Shown: positions 8,285 to 17,623, counted from the first letter of the stretch. The stretch: DNA of 64,000 nucleotides from Pseudomonas mucoides (GCF_015461845.1 NZ_JACOPW010000002.1:868001-932000), one strand, 5' to 3'. The notes: generated by a model from the letters alone, not told the origin. A program made the numbers and translations.

Positions 8285-9505
8285 TCAGCGTTGCAGCGCC
8301 TCGGCAATCGGCGCTTTGCCGAGACCGAAACTGAGCATCACCGCCAAACCGAGCACACCGATGGCCGCGCCCAGCCACAACGCTGAAGACACGCCGGCGT
8401 GATCAACCATCAAGCCGCCAAACAGCGAACCCGAAGCAATCGCCACCTGAAACGTGGTCACCAACATCGCGGAACTGGCTTCCGGCAATTGCGGCGACGT
8501 CAGTTGCATCCAACTGCTCACGCCCAGAGGAATTGCGCCGTAGGCAACACCCCACACCAACACCGCCAACGTCACGCCCCAATCCTGCAACCCGGGCAAT
8601 GCCAATTGCGCGATCACCATCAGCAACACCACGGCGCCCAGCGACGCACGCAAGTGCGTGGTGATGCTCCCGGCCATGGCGAAGTTCGCCAACATGCCGA
8701 CCAGGCCAAATCCGAGCAGAATCGCGGTGATCGCGCTCGGCGAAAAACCGGCGTCATGCCCCAGGAACGGCGCAATGTAGGTGTACGCCGTGAAATGCGC
8801 GGCGACCACTGTGCCGAGCAGCAGCATGCTGCGCCGGGCATTGCTGCGCGACAGAAACGCCAACAAGGCGCGCACCTGCAAGCCCTCGCGGGACGGCAGC
8901 GAGGGCAGCGTCAGCCATTGAGCCGCCAGTGCCAGCAACGCCAATCCCGCGGTCACGGCAAACGTCATCCGCCACGAAAACAGCGTGCTGACAAACGTAC
9001 CAAACGGCACACCGAACACCGTCGCCAGGGTAATCCCGGCAAAAATCAGCGCCGTCGCTTTCGCCGCTTTTGACTCGCTGACCAAACGCCCGGCAGCCGC
9101 AATCGCCACCGCCCAGAATCCACCCAGCGCCACCCCCAACAAGCCGCGCCCCACCAACATGATCGACAACGACGGCGCCAACGCCGAAACAGCGTTGGAC
9201 GCCACCAGCAACAGGGTCAACAACAGCAACAAATGTCGCCGATTCATCCGCCCCGCGCCGAGCATGATCGCCGGCGCCGACACCGCCGCCACCATGCCCG
9301 GCACGGTGACCATCAACCCCGCGACCCCATCGGTGATGCCCAGGCTATTGGCAATTTGCGGCAAGACGCCGACCGGCAGGTATTCGGTGGTGACAAAGGC
9401 AAAAGCGCCCAGGGCCACCGCGTACACCGACAGCCAGTCGCGCCAGGAGGACGGCTGCGCTGGCGCGTGCGCAGCGGTGGCCGGTGATGCAGACAGATCG
9501 TTCAT
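8285..9505 (-). CDS. MFS drug/sugar efflux transporter
   Basis: A 406-aa, twelve-helix major facilitator. The N-terminal half begins 'AVALGAFAFVTTEYLPVGVLPQIANSLGI' and continues 'GLMVTVPGMVAAVSAPAIMLGAGRMNRRHLLL', the pattern of the AraJ/Bcr-like efflux group. The start is the ATG at 9505; the frame remains open to 9583 but those residues resemble no transporter. On the minus strand GGAG precedes it. It is divergent from the Gfo/Idh gene across a 223-bp gap, which must contain both promoters. The substrate is not predictable. Confidence 0.88.
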   Translation of the reverse strand: MNDLSASPATAAHAPAQPSSWRDWLSVYAVALGAFAFVTTEYLPVGVLPQIANSLGITDGVAGLMVTVPGMVAAVSAPAIMLGAGRMNRRHLLLLLTLLLVASNAVSALAPSLSIMLVGRGLLGVALGGFWAVAIAAAGRLVSESKAAKATALIFAGITLATVFGVPFGTFVSTLFSWRMTFAVTAGLALLALAAQWLTLPSLPSREGLQVRALLAFLSRSNARRSMLLLGTVVAAHFTAYTYIAPFLGHDAGFSPSAITAILLGFGLVGMLANFAMAGSITTHLRASLGAVVLLMVIAQLALPGLQDWGVTLAVLVWGVAYGAIPLGVSSWMQLTSPQLPEASSAMLVTTFQVAIASGSLFGGLMVDHAGVSSALWLGAAIGVLGLAVMLSFGLGKAPIAEALQR

Positions 9506-9728
9506 GGCAAAGCTCCACAGGAATGAGTGGCGCCATGCTAGGTATCCGAGCCCTGCGGAAAAACAGTGCGCAGCTCCGATCACTGCGGATCAATCGTTCC
9601 GCAATCGAACAGGCGTGCCGCCATTAGCGCCTTTCCTGTCCGCAGTGTTCGGCCCTTTGGCCGGTTTTTCCGCGGGGCTGCGCTCCCTAGACTTCACCTC
9701 GTCAGCCAAACCCTACGAGGACATTCCC

Positions 9729-10823
9729 ATGACAACTGCACACTCCCCTATTCGCGTCGGCATCATCGGCGTTGGCAACTGGGCTCGCCACGGCCATCTG
9801 CGCGTGCTTAATCTGCTGCCGCAATATCACCTGCAAGCGGTGTACAGCGAACACCGCGAACGTGCCGAAGCGGCAGCCGGTGAATATGACATCACGCAAG
9901 TGGCGGACTCCGTCGACGCGCTGGTCAACAACCCTGAAGTCGACCTGGTCGTGGTGCTCAACACCGCCCCGCAACACGAAAAAACCGTGCGTGCCGCCAT
10001 CGCCGCCGGCAAAGACGTCTACTGCGAATGGCCGCTGACCACCACCACCGCAGACTCCGAACAACTGCTGCACCTGGCCAAGGATGCCGGCGTGCGCCAC
10101 ATCGTCGGTCTGCAACGCCGCCACGCGCCGCACAACCGCTACCTGCAAGACCTGCTGCAACAAGGCTACGTCGGCAAGGTGCGCTCCGTGCGGATGCACG
10201 TCAGCATGAATTACTTCCAGGCCCTGCGCCCCAACGCCCTGCGCTGGACCGCCCCCGAGGAAAACTTCTCCAGCGTCATCGCCATCTACGCCGGACACTT
10301 CCTCGACATGCTCTTCACCGCCACCGGTTGGCCCGTGAGCGTCTCAGGGTTGATGGTCAATCAGTTCCCGAAAGTGACCATCAAGGAAACCGGCGAAGTG
10401 CTGGACAGCACCGCCCCCGATCAGCTCGTACTCAGCGGCATGCTCGAAGACGGCGGGGTCATTTCGATCCACATCGAAGGCGGCAAACGCAACGGCTCAG
10501 GCGTGCAGATCGACATCACCGGCGACCAGGGCGACCTGAAAATCACCAACCGTTCGGCATTTGGCGAGGTCGGCGATGATTACGTGATCGAAGGTGCCCA
10601 CGGCGACAATCTGGCACTGGAAGCACTGCCACTGCCTGCCAGCTATCAGCGTCTGCCCGAATCGACATTGCCTTCGGCGGTGCTGGAACTGGCTGAGCTG
10701 TATTACGTGTATGCGCAAGATGTGGTGGATGGCAGCCATGGCGCGGCGACGTTTGAAGAGGCGGTGCGCTTGCATCGGTTGCTGGATGCGGCCCGAGACG
10801 GACACCGGACAACCCTGAAATAA
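9729..10823 (+). CDS. Gfo/Idh/MocA-family oxidoreductase (Gal80-like subgroup)
   Basis: A 364-aa protein with an N-terminal Rossmann fold for NAD(P) ('VGIIGVGNWARHGHL') and a C-terminal alpha/beta domain of the Gfo/Idh/MocA type. In place of the usual EKP motif it has 'VYCEWPLT' near residue 95. That EWP variant is, as far as I recall, typical of a Gal80-like subgroup. The Lys of EKP is a catalytic residue in classical members, so this protein may not be a standard sugar dehydrogenase. The start is the ATG at 9729, eight bases after 'GAGG'; a 248-codon upstream extension of the frame is antisense to the MFS gene. Confidence 0.85.
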   Translation: MTTAHSPIRVGIIGVGNWARHGHLRVLNLLPQYHLQAVYSEHRERAEAAAGEYDITQVADSVDALVNNPEVDLVVVLNTAPQHEKTVRAAIAAGKDVYCEWPLTTTTADSEQLLHLAKDAGVRHIVGLQRRHAPHNRYLQDLLQQGYVGKVRSVRMHVSMNYFQALRPNALRWTAPEENFSSVIAIYAGHFLDMLFTATGWPVSVSGLMVNQFPKVTIKETGEVLDSTAPDQLVLSGMLEDGGVISIHIEGGKRNGSGVQIDITGDQGDLKITNRSAFGEVGDDYVIEGAHGDNLALEALPLPASYQRLPESTLPSAVLELAELYYVYAQDVVDGSHGAATFEEAVRLHRLLDAARDGHRTTLK

Positions 10824-10890
10824 TCCGTACCTAAAGTTATGACGCTCCTCGCCGACTCCTTCTGTGAATTTATCAACGAAGGACCGTGAG

Positions 10891-11376
10891 ATGTATTACC
10901 CCCGCGAAGCTGAAAAAGATCACCTGTTCAACCGGGTGATCCTGCTCACCGTTGCCTGCTGTGTGGTGCTGATCCTGGCCGGCATGGCCCGGCACGAGGG
11001 CATCCGCTATGCCGCGATCCAGCTGGGCCCTGTCGAAACGACGGGGACAGTGACGCAACTCGATGACATCCTGATGAACCGCGACGGCAAAGTGATCCAT
11101 TACCGCTACACCGATCTCGACGGCCAAGTGCACGACAACCAATACGTCGACGAACGTTATGCAACAAAAACCGCCTATGAAACCGGCGGCAGCATTCCCC
11201 TGCTCTACTCCCGCTGGCTACCGGCGCAAAGCAGCATCGCCCGCGAGCTGAACGGCAACCGTCCGGGGTTTTACATCATGATGGGTGGGGTATTGCTGAC
11301 GTTGTTGTTCCTGGGGATATCGGCCAGGACACTGGGCCGGATTTATGCGATGAAAGAGGAAGACCGGTTCTATTAA
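10891..11376 (+). CDS. DUF3592-type membrane protein
   Basis: A 161-aa protein with one membrane helix near the N-terminus ('VILLTVACCVVLILAG') and another near the C-terminus ('FYIMMGGVLLTLLFLGI'). Between them is a small beta-rich domain beginning 'TTGTVTQLD' with 'YRYTDLDGQVHDNQY', which fits DUF3592. I chose the ATG at 10891 because AAGGA lies seven bases upstream; a GTG at 10864 would add nine residues. It follows the Gfo/Idh gene by 67 bp and is convergent with the diguanylate cyclase. The function of the family is unknown. Confidence 0.75.
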   Translation: MYYPREAEKDHLFNRVILLTVACCVVLILAGMARHEGIRYAAIQLGPVETTGTVTQLDDILMNRDGKVIHYRYTDLDGQVHDNQYVDERYATKTAYETGGSIPLLYSRWLPAQSSIARELNGNRPGFYIMMGGVLLTLLFLGISARTLGRIYAMKEEDRFY

Positions 11377-11389
11377 CCCTTCCCCGCCT

Positions 11390-12517
11390 TTACTCTGAAA
11401 CCGCCACCTGGTTGCGCCCACGCGCCTTGGCCCGATAAAGCGCCTTGTCCGCATTATTCATCAGACTTTGCAGATCAGGGTCCTGCATCTCCATTGCGGC
11501 GACGCCAAGGCTGGCCGAAATGCGATAAACCGGGCCGGTCATCAACCCACCGATGGACTGGATCAGGTGCTCGGCAATTTCGAGGGCGACCTCAATGGAC
11601 GTGTCCGGCAGCAGGATGGCGAATTCCTCGCCACCCAGCCGGCCGTAGACGTCCGTTTCACGAAAACAGGTGCTGATGACCACTCCCATCTGGCGCAATA
11701 CCTGATCGCCAACCTGATGGCCGTAAGTGTCATTGATGTGCTTGAAGTGATCCATATCGAGCATGACCGCGCACAGCGGCAACCGATGGTATTGGCAGTT
11801 GTTGAACAACTGCTGCGCATGCTCAAAAAAAGCCCGGCGGTTTTTCAGCCCCGTGAGTTCATCGGTTTGCGCAGCATGCGTGGCGATGCGGTGCGCCAGT
11901 TCCATTTCACGGGTCAGGCGAAAAGCAGTTTCCAGCGCTTCGGACAGTTTGCGGGTGGCTCTGGCAACAAATGAAGCAAACACCACGACGGCCAGGGCCA
12001 TACCGACTTGCAATGTTGTCGGCTGAAACACCAGCCAGGTGGTACACGGCAACAACACCAGGCCAATCGACACCAGCGTCATGTACCGGTAGGACGAGTA
12101 ACACGACACGGCACTGACCGACATGCCGACGGCAAACAGCATGACCAGTGCCTGGGCCAACAGGTCGTCTGACGGCATGACGGCTAAAGCGCCAGCGCCC
12201 CAGATACCGGCAGACAACACCAGCGTCACCCAATAGATCCGCTCCCAGCGTTGCGGCGTGCGCTCACTGTCCGGGCTGCGAAAATAGACCACAAACATCA
12301 GGATGCGCAGTAACGAGGAGGCGCTCAGCAGGCCAATCCAGCCGATCATCACGTTGTGATCCATGCGCTCCCAGCACAGCCCGCACAGCATAAGCGCGGC
12401 CAGGTAACTGCCGAACACCGCGGACACGGATTGGTTGAACAGCTGTCGCAATCGGTCACCGCGCACTTGCGCCGCGATGAAAGTCTCCTGATGGTGCCGA
12501 AATCCTGGGCCATCCAT
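11390..12517 (-). CDS. Membrane-bound diguanylate cyclase (GGDEF)
   Basis: A 375-aa protein. The N-terminal ~200 residues contain about six hydrophobic helices with little extracytoplasmic material. The C-terminal ~165 residues are a GGDEF domain, 'TDELTGLKNRRAFFEHA..LDMDHFKHINDTYGHQVGDQVLR..RLGGEEFAILLPD'. The active-site motif is GGEEF, which is compatible with c-di-GMP synthesis. An RxxD inhibitory site ('RETD') lies five residues before it, so product inhibition is likely. The membrane part may sense a ligand or the redox/membrane state; nothing more specific can be read. Confidence 0.9.
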   Translation of the reverse strand: MDGPGFRHHQETFIAAQVRGDRLRQLFNQSVSAVFGSYLAALMLCGLCWERMDHNVMIGWIGLLSASSLLRILMFVVYFRSPDSERTPQRWERIYWVTLVLSAGIWGAGALAVMPSDDLLAQALVMLFAVGMSVSAVSCYSSYRYMTLVSIGLVLLPCTTWLVFQPTTLQVGMALAVVVFASFVARATRKLSEALETAFRLTREMELAHRIATHAAQTDELTGLKNRRAFFEHAQQLFNNCQYHRLPLCAVMLDMDHFKHINDTYGHQVGDQVLRQMGVVISTCFRETDVYGRLGGEEFAILLPDTSIEVALEIAEHLIQSIGGLMTGPVYRISASLGVAAMEMQDPDLQSLMNNADKALYRAKARGRNQVAVSE

Positions 12518-12619
12518 GTGATCCGCCTAATCATGATGCTGCGACAAAAAAAGCGATTGTGGCACCCTGCCACCTAGACAAACAAATGAATCCCACGCCG
12601 AACTTAAGACCCACCGTAC

Positions 12620-12756
12620 TTTGTAGCAGCTGGCGAAGCCTGCCCCCGGCTGCGCAGCAGTCATGAGATTAGACGATGCGGTGTTTCAGGAAATCCGCGT
12701 GTGCTGAATTTACGACTGCTTCGCAGCCGGACGCAGGCTTCGCCAGCTGCTACAAA
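12620..12756. repeat. REP doublet in inverted orientation (REPIN-like)
   Basis: TTTGTAGCAGCTGGCGAAGC begins a forward copy (12620-12664), and its inverted counterpart ends at 12756 (12709-12756). Each copy contains an internal palindrome-like GC-rich core, CCGGCTGCG/CAGCAGTC. The 44-bp spacer shows nothing coding. Paired inverted REPs of this type are known mobile intergenic repeats of Pseudomonas. It lies just after the 3' end of the YceI gene. Confidence 0.85.
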
Positions 12757-12768
12757 GGCACCGCTGCG

Positions 12769-13338
12769 TTACTGCTGCGGCGCCACCATCTTGAAGCGGA
12801 TATTGATGTCGTCGGAAACCACGGTATCGGCATATTCACCTTCGCCGATCTTGAAATCGCTGCGTTTGAGCGTTAACTCGCCGTCGAAGATGCCGATGGT
12901 GTCCTCGGCTTTTAGCAGGACCGGAACCGCGACATCACGGGTAACCCCCCTGAGCGTCAGTTTGCCGATGATTGTGTATTTGTTGTCGCCAAGCGCCTTC
13001 ACATCGGTCGATTCAAAGGTCGCCACAGGATAATCCGCCGAATTGAACCAGGCGGGTTTTTGCAGTTCCGTGTTGGCGTCACTGCTGCCGGCATCGATGC
13101 TGTCGAGCTGGATGGTGAGCGATGCCTGGGCTGCCGCAGGGTTGGCCGTGTCGAAATCCAGCTTGGCTTCGAACACGCCAAACGTGCCGTACACCTGCGA
13201 GGTGAATTGGTTGTACGTGAAGGAGATCTTGCTCGCGGCTTGATTGACTTGTTTGTATTGCACCGCTTGCGCGCAGGGCAAGCAGCCAACAGTCAGCATG
13301 GCGGCCAGCACTGCGAGCCACGAGAATCGAACACTCAT
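12769..13338 (-). CDS. YceI-family periplasmic protein
   Basis: A 189-aa protein with a clear signal peptide ('WLAVLAAMLTVGCLPCAQA') and the YceI lipocalin-like beta barrel, which binds isoprenoid or other lipid chains. Diagnostic stretches are 'SKISFTYNQFTSQVYGTFGVF', 'TIQLDSIDAGSSDAN' and 'ADYPVATFESTDV', then 'IIGKLTLRGVTRDVAVPV'. The ATG at 13338 has GGAGAATC upstream; the longer frame to 13383 lacks a leader. The Cys in the signal region is not in a good lipobox. It ends beside a REP doublet and is divergent from the NmrA-like gene. Confidence 0.88.
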   Translation of the reverse strand: MSVRFSWLAVLAAMLTVGCLPCAQAVQYKQVNQAASKISFTYNQFTSQVYGTFGVFEAKLDFDTANPAAAQASLTIQLDSIDAGSSDANTELQKPAWFNSADYPVATFESTDVKALGDNKYTIIGKLTLRGVTRDVAVPVLLKAEDTIGIFDGELTLKRSDFKIGEGEYADTVVSDDINIRFKMVAPQQ

Positions 13339-13545
13339 GGGATTCTCCGATAGAGGGCTCCCGTTATGAAGCGAACTGCCCACACACGCGGACGGACGAT
13401 AGGACGACTAAAGCAAATAACTCGTGTTTCTTCCACTGGCAGCAGGACTTTCGACCACCTGTCGGCCACTCCCGGGCAGCGCCCGATATTGCCACCTTGG
13501 CGGGTGTTTAATACCCGTTGCACTCACCGCTTCGGGAGACGGGTC

Positions 13546-14292
13546 ATGAAAGTCGTCGTCATCGGAGGTACCGGGTTGATCGGCAGCAAGGTCTGCAAAA
13601 ACTTGCAGGAACTGGGCCATGAAGCCTTTGCTGCATCACCGAGCACCGGCGTCAATGTGATCAGCGGAGAAGGCCTCAAAGAGGCACTCCAAGGCGCTGA
13701 CGTGGTGGTCGACGTGGCGAACTCACCCTCATTTGAAGACCACGCCGCATTGCACTTCTTCGAAACCGCCGGGCACAACCTGTTCGCGGCGGAGAAGCTC
13801 GACGGGGTCAAACACCATGTAGCCCTGTCTGTCGTCGGCACCGAGCGGATGCTCGACAGCGGTTACTTCCGGGCAAAAATGGCGCAGGAAGCGCTGATCA
13901 AGACGTCGGGTATTCCCTACACCATTCTGCGGGCCACCCAATTCTTTGAGTTTATCCACGCCATCGCTCACTCCGGACGTGAGGAAGGCGACACTATTCA
14001 CCTGACGTCTGCCGCGTTGCAACCGGTGGCCTCGGACGATGTCGCGACAGCGCTGACCGATATTGCGCTGAAAGCGCCGGTCAATCAGACCGTCGAAGTG
14101 GCCGGACCTGATAACCGGCCGCTCGTCGAGTTCGCCAGCGATTACCTCAAGCACACCCAAGACCCGCGCCAAACCGTGGCGGACGACTCGGTTCCCTACT
14201 TTGGTGCGCCGATCAATGACCAGTCACTGACACCGGGCGCCAAACCGATCATTGGCGCGACGCGGTTTCAGGACTGGCTCAAGGCCCACTAG
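13546..14292 (+). CDS. NmrA-like/SDR atypical NAD(P)-binding protein
   Basis: A 248-aa atypical short-chain dehydrogenase. The nucleotide-binding loop 'VVVIGGTGLIGSKV' opens the protein, then 'LQGADVVVDVANSPSF', 'HHVALSVVGTERM', 'YFRAKMAQEALIKTSGIPYTILRATQFFEF', a pattern shared by NmrA and NAD(P)H-binding sensors that usually lack the catalytic Tyr-x-x-x-Lys pair; here 'YFRAK' keeps a Tyr and Lys four residues apart. The start is the ATG at 13546 with GGGAGA upstream. It could be a redox-sensing regulator or a small-molecule reductase. Confidence 0.85.
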   Translation: MKVVVIGGTGLIGSKVCKNLQELGHEAFAASPSTGVNVISGEGLKEALQGADVVVDVANSPSFEDHAALHFFETAGHNLFAAEKLDGVKHHVALSVVGTERMLDSGYFRAKMAQEALIKTSGIPYTILRATQFFEFIHAIAHSGREEGDTIHLTSAALQPVASDDVATALTDIALKAPVNQTVEVAGPDNRPLVEFASDYLKHTQDPRQTVADDSVPYFGAPINDQSLTPGAKPIIGATRFQDWLKAH

Positions 14293-14331
14293 ACCACTGT
14301 TTGACCAGGAAAACTTAAACGCTCAACGGGC

Positions 14332-14979
14332 CTAACATTGGCTCGCCACCGTCCGCGGGGAAATAACGGCGTAGTCCTGTTTTTTCACTCGCTGAGTCAA
14401 CACCAGCATGCTCAGGAAACCCAGCGCAATCAGCACCGGATACGCCATCAACAGTTCGGACAGGGAGTATTTCCAGGCCAACGGCCGACCGACGCCCAGC
14501 ATGGCCGCATACATCCAGGACACGGCCGACAGCGAGCCGCAGAACAGCGCGAGCATCCGTGCGCTGAATCCGAGATCGAGCAAGGAGCCTGCCTTTTGCA
14601 GCGCGGGCAATACCAGGCGATGCAACAAGATGCCGTTGTAGGTCAGCAGCATGACAATGATCACTTTGGCTTGAAGTTTGGGGTTCATGAAGTAGTTCAT
14701 GCCTTTTTCCAGGTAATCAATACCGATGACCGCGGCGCCCGTCACCCACAAGGCTATCAAAGCAACGATCACAGACTTCTGCAGACTTTCCATATGAGCA
14801 TGATCGTGTTCAGTGAATGTTTTTCGATTCAACAAATCTTTAACCATTGCAATATCACTGGTCAACACCAAACCAATGGCCACACAACAAGCCACTAAAT
14901 GAACGTAAATAACGCCCAACCGCAAAAACTCCATACACTCTTTATTCTCGAGCAGGCTCATAATTGTATTTATCGCCAC
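14332..14979 (-). CDS. Hypothetical multi-helix membrane protein
   Basis: A 215-aa protein from a GTG at 14979, chosen because GGTGGAG lies about eight bases upstream. It has about five or six membrane helices, for example 'LGVIYVHLVACCVAIGLVLTSDIAMV', 'SVIVALIALWVTGAAVIGIDYL' and 'YPVLIALGFLSMLVLT'. A His-rich loop, 'TEHDHAHMESLQ', lies between the first two. I do not recognise the family. A second frame on the same strand (14942-15175) overlaps its start and may be a leader or chance. Confidence 0.6.
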   Translation of the reverse strand: MAINTIMSLLENKECMEFLRLGVIYVHLVACCVAIGLVLTSDIAMVKDLLNRKTFTEHDHAHMESLQKSVIVALIALWVTGAAVIGIDYLEKGMNYFMNPKLQAKVIIVMLLTYNGILLHRLVLPALQKAGSLLDLGFSARMLALFCGSLSAVSWMYAAMLGVGRPLAWKYSLSELLMAYPVLIALGFLSMLVLTQRVKKQDYAVISPRTVASQC

Positions 14980-15018
14980 GGTACTTTCTCCACCTTGTTC
15001 GATAGTACAGATCGGCAA

Positions 15019-15541
15019 CTAACAGGGTATTTAACTCTTCAAACCCCCGTGCGATCTTACTTTTATAAGAGATGCCAAATCGCAGACCTGACACTGCGTA
15101 GCCCATTGATTCACTTGGCAAACCAATGACCGACTTGTTTACTGCCTCCTGAATTTCAGATAAAAAAATCCCCATTTGCAGTCACTGCATATGAGGTTCG
15201 TTTTCCACTTCTTTTCTACGACTGCTGGAGCAGGTCATGGTGACGTGCTGAAGTATCAGAGGGTGTTACGCCTCGAATGTTCATTTCTCAAGCAAACTAC
15301 CGACAAACGGTTACTTCAGCGAAACTCATCGAATCTGACCACAAATCGACAACTTCTCCGAAAGCCGCGCACTAACTGGCCCGCTTTAAATTAGATCAGC
15401 CTCAGGCTCTTTCATTGGATCCATTAGTTGTTGCGTTACTCACGAAAAGTGCAATAGAGACCGGCTCGCATTTACGTCCATGTACGACTAAAACAGTCAT
15501 ACTTTTTCACGTCTGAAACTCGGGCTCTCGCCAGCCCCGCC
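15019..15541. other. 523-bp AT-richer region without a convincing gene
   Basis: This stretch has lower G+C than its neighbours and separates the membrane protein gene from the end of the histidine kinase gene. A 77-codon minus-strand frame (14942-15175) begins with an ATG in this region, but it has no visible ribosome-binding site and overlaps the next gene. No hairpin terminator, repeat or RNA signature is obvious. Confidence 0.4.
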
Positions 15542-16885
15542 TCAACCGTCGATCGCCGACGCGAGCGGGAGCCAGACGCACACTTCGAAACCCTCTTGCC
15601 GACCTGTTGCAGGGGAGCTCAATTTCATTCTCGCGTTAACCCCCTGCACAATCGTTTTGGCAATCGCCAGGCCCAATCCTGAACCGCTGATCTCACTGTG
15701 ACCGCGTACAAAGCGCTCGGTCAGGTGCTGCAACACTGGCGCCGGCACCACCGGCCCGCCATTGACTATCCGCAGCTGGGCCTGGTCGGTGAGGCTGACT
15801 TCGATCGGTTGCGCGGTCGCGCCATACTTCAGAGCGTTCTCAATCAGGTTACGCAACAAGATGCCAAAGGCGTCCGGGTCGATGTTCGAGTACACGCTGG
15901 CCTGGTGTGGCAGTTGCAACTCGATGCGCTGGCCGCTGCGCTGGTTCCACTCATCGACGCTATGGGCCAACAACGGAATCAGGTCCTGAGGCGTTTCGGA
16001 CAGCAGCCCACCGCCCTCGGCCTTCGCCAGTTGCATGAGCTTTTCCGACAGCCGCGCCAGCTCGCGCAAGGCGTTTTCGATCTTCGCCGCACGCACTCGC
16101 AAAGGGCCTTCAGGCGCCTCCTGGTGCAAGCGCTGGATCTGCGCCAAGGTCGCGGCCAATGGTGTACGCAACTCATGAGCGCTGTTGGCGGTAAAGCTGC
16201 GCTCGGCTTCGAGGGCCTTGCGCAAGCGCTCCAGCAGGTGATTGACCGCCTCAGCCAACGGATCGATTTCTGCCGGCAGGCGGGCCACCTGGATCGGTGA
16301 CAGATCACCCACACCACGCGCCTCGACCGCACGTCGATACGCCAACACGCTACGCAGGCTGATCCGCACAAACAGCCAGGTGCCCAACAGGCTGACGGGA
16401 ATCAGCGCCAACAGTGGCAGCAACAAGGCAAACAAGGCTTCCCGCGCGGCTTCACGGCGATGATTCAACGGCTCGGCGACTTCAATGAACAGCGTCCCGC
16501 GCAATGCACTGGCGCCATACAAGCGGTACTTCTCAGAGGTAGAAAAACCTTCGGACGGTTGTTGATTGAAGATCTTCGGGTTGGCGTCGTGGGACTGCAT
16601 CAGGATCTTGCCACTGGCATCGCGCACCAGGTACGTCAGGTATTCCTTGTGCATTTTCAACGTCGCAACATGCTGTGCCTCTCGGGGTTCCTCCCGGTTG
16701 CTGATTTCCAGCACGGCCAACGGCAAGATGCGTTGCGCGGTTTCTTCCAGTGCGCTGTCGAATGCCTCGTCCAACTCATGTTGCACCACCAGCCAGGCGC
16801 CGACGGTTGCGCCCAGCCAGAGCAAGGTCATGCCCAGGGTCAACCCCAGGCCGAGACGTTTTTGCAGGCTCACAGAAGGCTTCAT
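15542..16885 (-). CDS. Two-component sensor histidine kinase (OmpR-partner type)
   Basis: A 447-aa inner-membrane kinase. Helices at about 12-34 and 150-175 flank a periplasmic domain of roughly 115 residues, then HAMP and HisKA domains with the phospho-acceptor His237 in 'SAHELRTPLAA', and an HATPase with 'NLIENALKYG' and 'GSGLGLAIAKTI'. Its ATG overlaps the regulator's stop codon by four bases (ATGA), so the two genes are translationally coupled. The pair is divergent from the PepSY/DUF2271/flavoprotein operon, which is its most likely target. The input signal may be redox or metal related; that is inference from the target. Confidence 0.92.
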   Translation of the reverse strand: MKPSVSLQKRLGLGLTLGMTLLWLGATVGAWLVVQHELDEAFDSALEETAQRILPLAVLEISNREEPREAQHVATLKMHKEYLTYLVRDASGKILMQSHDANPKIFNQQPSEGFSTSEKYRLYGASALRGTLFIEVAEPLNHRREAAREALFALLLPLLALIPVSLLGTWLFVRISLRSVLAYRRAVEARGVGDLSPIQVARLPAEIDPLAEAVNHLLERLRKALEAERSFTANSAHELRTPLAATLAQIQRLHQEAPEGPLRVRAAKIENALRELARLSEKLMQLAKAEGGGLLSETPQDLIPLLAHSVDEWNQRSGQRIELQLPHQASVYSNIDPDAFGILLRNLIENALKYGATAQPIEVSLTDQAQLRIVNGGPVVPAPVLQHLTERFVRGHSEISGSGLGLAIAKTIVQGVNARMKLSSPATGRQEGFEVCVWLPLASAIDG

Positions 16886-17541
16886 ACGGCCATCAACCGG
16901 TAGCCCATGCCGCGCACGGTTTCGATCAGATCCCGACCCAGCTTTTTACGCAGCCGGCTGATATAGACCTCGATGGTATTGCTTTCGATTTCAGCACCGA
17001 AGGCATACAGCCGTTCTTCCAGCTGCGACTTGGACAACAGCGCGCTGGGGCGCTGCACAAACGCTTCGAACAGCGCCCACTCTCGCGCCGTCAGGTCCAC
17101 GGTAGTGCCGGCACGCTGCACGGTGCGGGCGTTCATGTCGACCTGCAAATCACCGAGCCTGATCTGTGGATTTGGGTTGCCGCTGTAACGTCGGGCCACC
17201 GCAGCCACACGGGCCGAGAGCTCAAACAGGTCGAACGGTTTGACCAGGTAATCATCGGCCCCGGCATTGAGACCGGCGATACGATCGGAGATCTGATCCT
17301 GAGCGGTCAGAATGATCACCGGGGTCACGTCCCCTGCCGAGCGTTGCTGACGCAAAAAATCCAGCCCGCGCCCATCCGGCAGCATCAGGTCAAGCAGGAT
17401 CAGGTCGTAAGGCGTGGTGCGTACGCTGTTGCGCGCATGGTCCAGGCGCTGCACCCAATCAACGGCGTGGCCGTCATCGGCGATCTGCTCGCGCACCGCC
17501 TCCCCCAACCCTGGTGCGTCCTCGACCAATAAAACCCGCAT
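16882..17541 (-). CDS. OmpR-family response regulator
   Basis: A 219-aa regulator with a receiver domain ('MRVLLVEDAPGLGEAVREQI', phospho-acceptor Asp51 in 'LILLDLMLPDG', 'ILTAQDQ', 'YLVKPFDLFEL') and a C-terminal winged helix ('LTAREWALFEAFVQRPSALLSKSQLEERLYAF..SNTIEVYISRLRKKLG'). The start is the ATG at 17541; the frame continues upstream to 17598 but without receiver similarity. It is the first gene of the kinase operon and is read away from the PepSY gene, with a 132-bp shared promoter region holding nested inverted repeats at 17588-17623. Confidence 0.93.
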   Translation of the reverse strand: MRVLLVEDAPGLGEAVREQIADDGHAVDWVQRLDHARNSVRTTPYDLILLDLMLPDGRGLDFLRQQRSAGDVTPVIILTAQDQISDRIAGLNAGADDYLVKPFDLFELSARVAAVARRYSGNPNPQIRLGDLQVDMNARTVQRAGTTVDLTAREWALFEAFVQRPSALLSKSQLEERLYAFGAEIESNTIEVYISRLRKKLGRDLIETVRGMGYRLMAV

Positions 17542-17587
17542 CTGGTACCCCCCGTGATGGTTGTCGTGCAACACCTTAGTTGCCTTA

Positions 17588-17623
17588 CCTGACGTCAATC
17601 TGAAGATTCAGCTGGTTGTCAGG
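17588..17623. promoter_or_regulatory. Nested inverted repeats in the shared promoter region
   Basis: CCTGAC (17588-17593) and GTCAGG (17618-17623) enclose a second symmetrical element, CTGAA-GA-TTCAG (17600-17611). The site lies between the response regulator gene and the PepSY operon, so it is a reasonable candidate binding site for that regulator. OmpR-type proteins often use direct rather than inverted repeats, so this is tentative. Confidence 0.35.

Noticed and set aside
14942-15175. 77-aa minus-strand frame upstream of the membrane protein gene
   Set aside because: Composition is plausible, but there is no visible ribosome-binding site, it overlaps the next gene's start, and no family is recognisable.
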